64,000 nt of DNA from the NCBI GenBank assembly GCA_943736015.1, contig OX031057.1, positions 58,176,001 to 58,240,000 of the forward strand. The letters run 5' to 3'. Below the pieces are notes generated by a model. It worked only from the letters and a program-made list of their open reading frames with translations. It was not told the origin of the DNA and did no database searches. Below, in pieces: positions 62,610 to 64,000 of the stretch (its first letter is position 1; each line of letters starts with the position of its first letter). This DNA comes from Tridacna crocea. Its lineage: Eukaryota; Mollusca; Bivalvia; Cardiida; Cardiidae. The position numbers were made by a program, and so were the translations under genes.

Positions 62610-64000
62610 TGTACCAAAATGCCATATATCATTGGGTCTTCATCACAATCCATTTCCGAGCCTATCATTGTTTTCCCGTTTAAGCGGTTGAAGCATGTCA
62701 TCGCGAGCAGAAGTATTATCATGTCGGTTCGGGATATCTTCCCAGCCAATGCTTGGTAAGCCGTATGCGTTGGGGTAAGACAAAGAAGCCAATGAATATA
62801 AATCAAAGTAGACAAGTAGAGATACTGTGTTATGAAATGGGAAATAACCCTTGCAACTCTGATTGCAGACTACACTTCTCCAGTAAGAGTTACTGTTCCT
62901 GACCCCTTTACAGCTTATAGCAAACCACTTCTCATGTTCATTTACCTGGCTATCAGACCACCAAAACAGTGTAACAGAAGGAAAATTTTCACACATTCAG
63001 ATTAATATTTTGAATTTGAAATTTGTGTTTAATGTCTAGAGCTAAGGGAGGTTAAATGAACACAAAAACAAACGGGGGAAAATGGGGGAATTAAAAAGGT
63101 AGTAGTTGCTCAGATTCCAAGCCTGTCCACCAGTAACTAAGACTAAAAGCATTTTGGGACCTGCCATCTGACCCACTGAGCCAGAGAAGCAGTTGATTTC
63201 AACCCAGAAAATTGACCTACTTATATTTAGCCCCCCTCCCCCCCTTTTGTTCCAAAACATAGAAGTAGTTCCATTTGAAAGTTAGATCAATGCCCATATG
63301 AAATTTTGATATCAAGCATATTTGTCACTCTGTTTCTTTCAGACAAAAATGGAAGGCTATGTTTAAAAGGTGTTTCTGGTGTTGGTATGATCGTATCTTG
63401 AAAATGAGAGCATGAATGTGTTATTTCTTTAGGAACTACTTTGCTTTTCATTGACCTAATTACGCATAACGGTCTGCTAGGAGTAAAAACCTGGTTTTAA
63501 ATTAACTTTGCCAGTGTATTTTAAGGCTTATATGTAATTCTTTTGAGAATGGCTGGCATGCAAAATCAACATGTATGCCAAAATAACACTGACACTGGCA
63601 TTTCTTTGAGTAAAATGGGTGACAGAAGGTCGGGTTCTAAACCGATCGACCCGCACCCCCACCCATCTGAGTTATTTATATCGATATGAAGGGTCTGTCT
63701 ATTGTTCAGATCAGCTTCCTTGTCTCACACCAACACTTTGGATGTATTGAGATGATCAAAGAAAACATGATGAAGAATCATGCCTAGCCTAATTAAATAA
63801 ACCAGAGACCCCTCTTATTTCAAAAGCAACTTGCAGCTGTTGCAAGAAAAAAATGAGCAAAGCAAACTTTAAGTGCCCTTTTCTCTACATGAAGTTGTTT
63901 AAAACAGCAAGAAAAATACTTTGGGGTTGTACTGATGGCATGTTTTGACAGGAAAGATGTTGCAGAAAACAGATAAATCACTAATTAATAGATCTAGATA
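62610..64000 (+). repeat. Satellite unit 34, cut by the window edge
   Basis: The first 1,391 bp of a right-subtype unit, stopping at AGATCTAGATA. It shares AATATTTTG near 63005 and GCACCCCCACCC near 63653 with unit 31 at an offset of 5,029 bp, and has the 10-bp insertion and ACCCCTCTT. Confidence 0.96.

Larger units (their letters stand above)
1..64000. repeat. Tandem array of a ~1.9-kb satellite unit, all head-to-tail
   Basis: The same 1.9-kb sequence recurs in one orientation from edge to edge, and no non-repeat base stretch was found. Phase points (TGTACCAAAATG) fall at 1, 1893, 3792, 5693 and so on to 62610. Spacing clusters at about 1,897 bp on the left and 1,906 bp on the right. Differences between units are few: two 546-bp segments compared base by base differ at 5 sites. 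Each unit has one GAATTC and one AGATCT. No LTR, terminal inverted repeat, reverse transcriptase or transposase motif was seen, so a mobile-element origin is not supported. Recent homogenisation by unequal exchange or conversion is inferred from the low divergence and shared variant blocks. Confidence 0.98.

Noticed and set aside
1-64000. CRISPR array, rDNA, 5S, histone or snRNA gene cluster
   Set aside because: The repeat is far too long for CRISPR, has no unique spacers, and none of the conserved rRNA, histone or snRNA sequences are recognisable.
1-64000. Tandem transposon or Helitron-derived repeat
   Set aside because: I looked for terminal inverted repeats, a CTRRT end with a hairpin just upstream, and transposase or replication-protein motifs, and saw none. 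A non-autonomous relic cannot be excluded without a database search.
1-64000. Unit length as ten nucleosomes (about 190 bp each)
   Set aside because: The arithmetic is suggestive, but I saw no internal ~190-bp periodicity, and unit length varies freely with small indels.

Overview
The whole 64 kb window is one head-to-tail tandem array of a single AT-rich repeat of about 1.9 kb. With TGTACCAAAATG as an arbitrary phase point, there are 32 units at a regular 1,892-1,910 bp spacing (one of them enlarged to 2,444 bp and one cut at its end), one truncated unit, and a partial unit running off the right edge. The array continues past both edges. Neither strand shows a recognisable host gene, rRNA, tRNA, snRNA or histone gene, transposon terminus or CRISPR array. 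This is a eukaryotic nuclear long-unit satellite: long homogenised units, about 1% differences between copies, CpG-type decay and no dense coding. The sequence does not identify the species.

Region by region: units 1-13 (1-25225) are 'left' subtype, with GGGGGAATT once, GTTATGAGAT and ACCCCACTT. Units 2-6 alternate as an AB dimer. Unit 9 carries a 546-bp internal partial duplication. Units 14-17 (25226-32831) are a transition zone. The 10-bp AAAATGGGGG insertion appears in units 14-15, which are near-twins, disappears in 16-17, and ACCCCTCTT begins in unit 17. Units 18-34 (32832-64000) are 'right' subtype (10-bp insertion, GTTATGAAAT, ACCCCTCTT, mostly about 1,906 bp), except unit 27, which reverts over its first part. 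Right units fall into two interleaved forms (ACCCATCTG or ACCCACCTG). Longer-range copies occur at about 5.0 kb (units 30/31 and 33/34) and about 5.7 kb (units 23 and 26). Unit 32 is joined to a truncated unit 33 across a 684-bp net deletion with a short templated insertion.

Each unit repeats small ORFs of 60-117 codons. They overlap each other in different frames and strands. Substitutions in the best one (117 codons) mostly change the amino acid and include a shared nonsense change, so I do not call genes. Conserved non-coding marks in each unit are a C-rich tract, three TGGCAT/ATGCCA hexamers at exact 21-bp spacing, a GC-rich hairpin, a TTGCA hairpin, and 10-bp palindromes. The interest of the window lies in its record of unequal exchange, conversion and break repair, and in the 21-bp phased motif as a possible protein-binding platform. 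I did not find a previously undescribed gene system.
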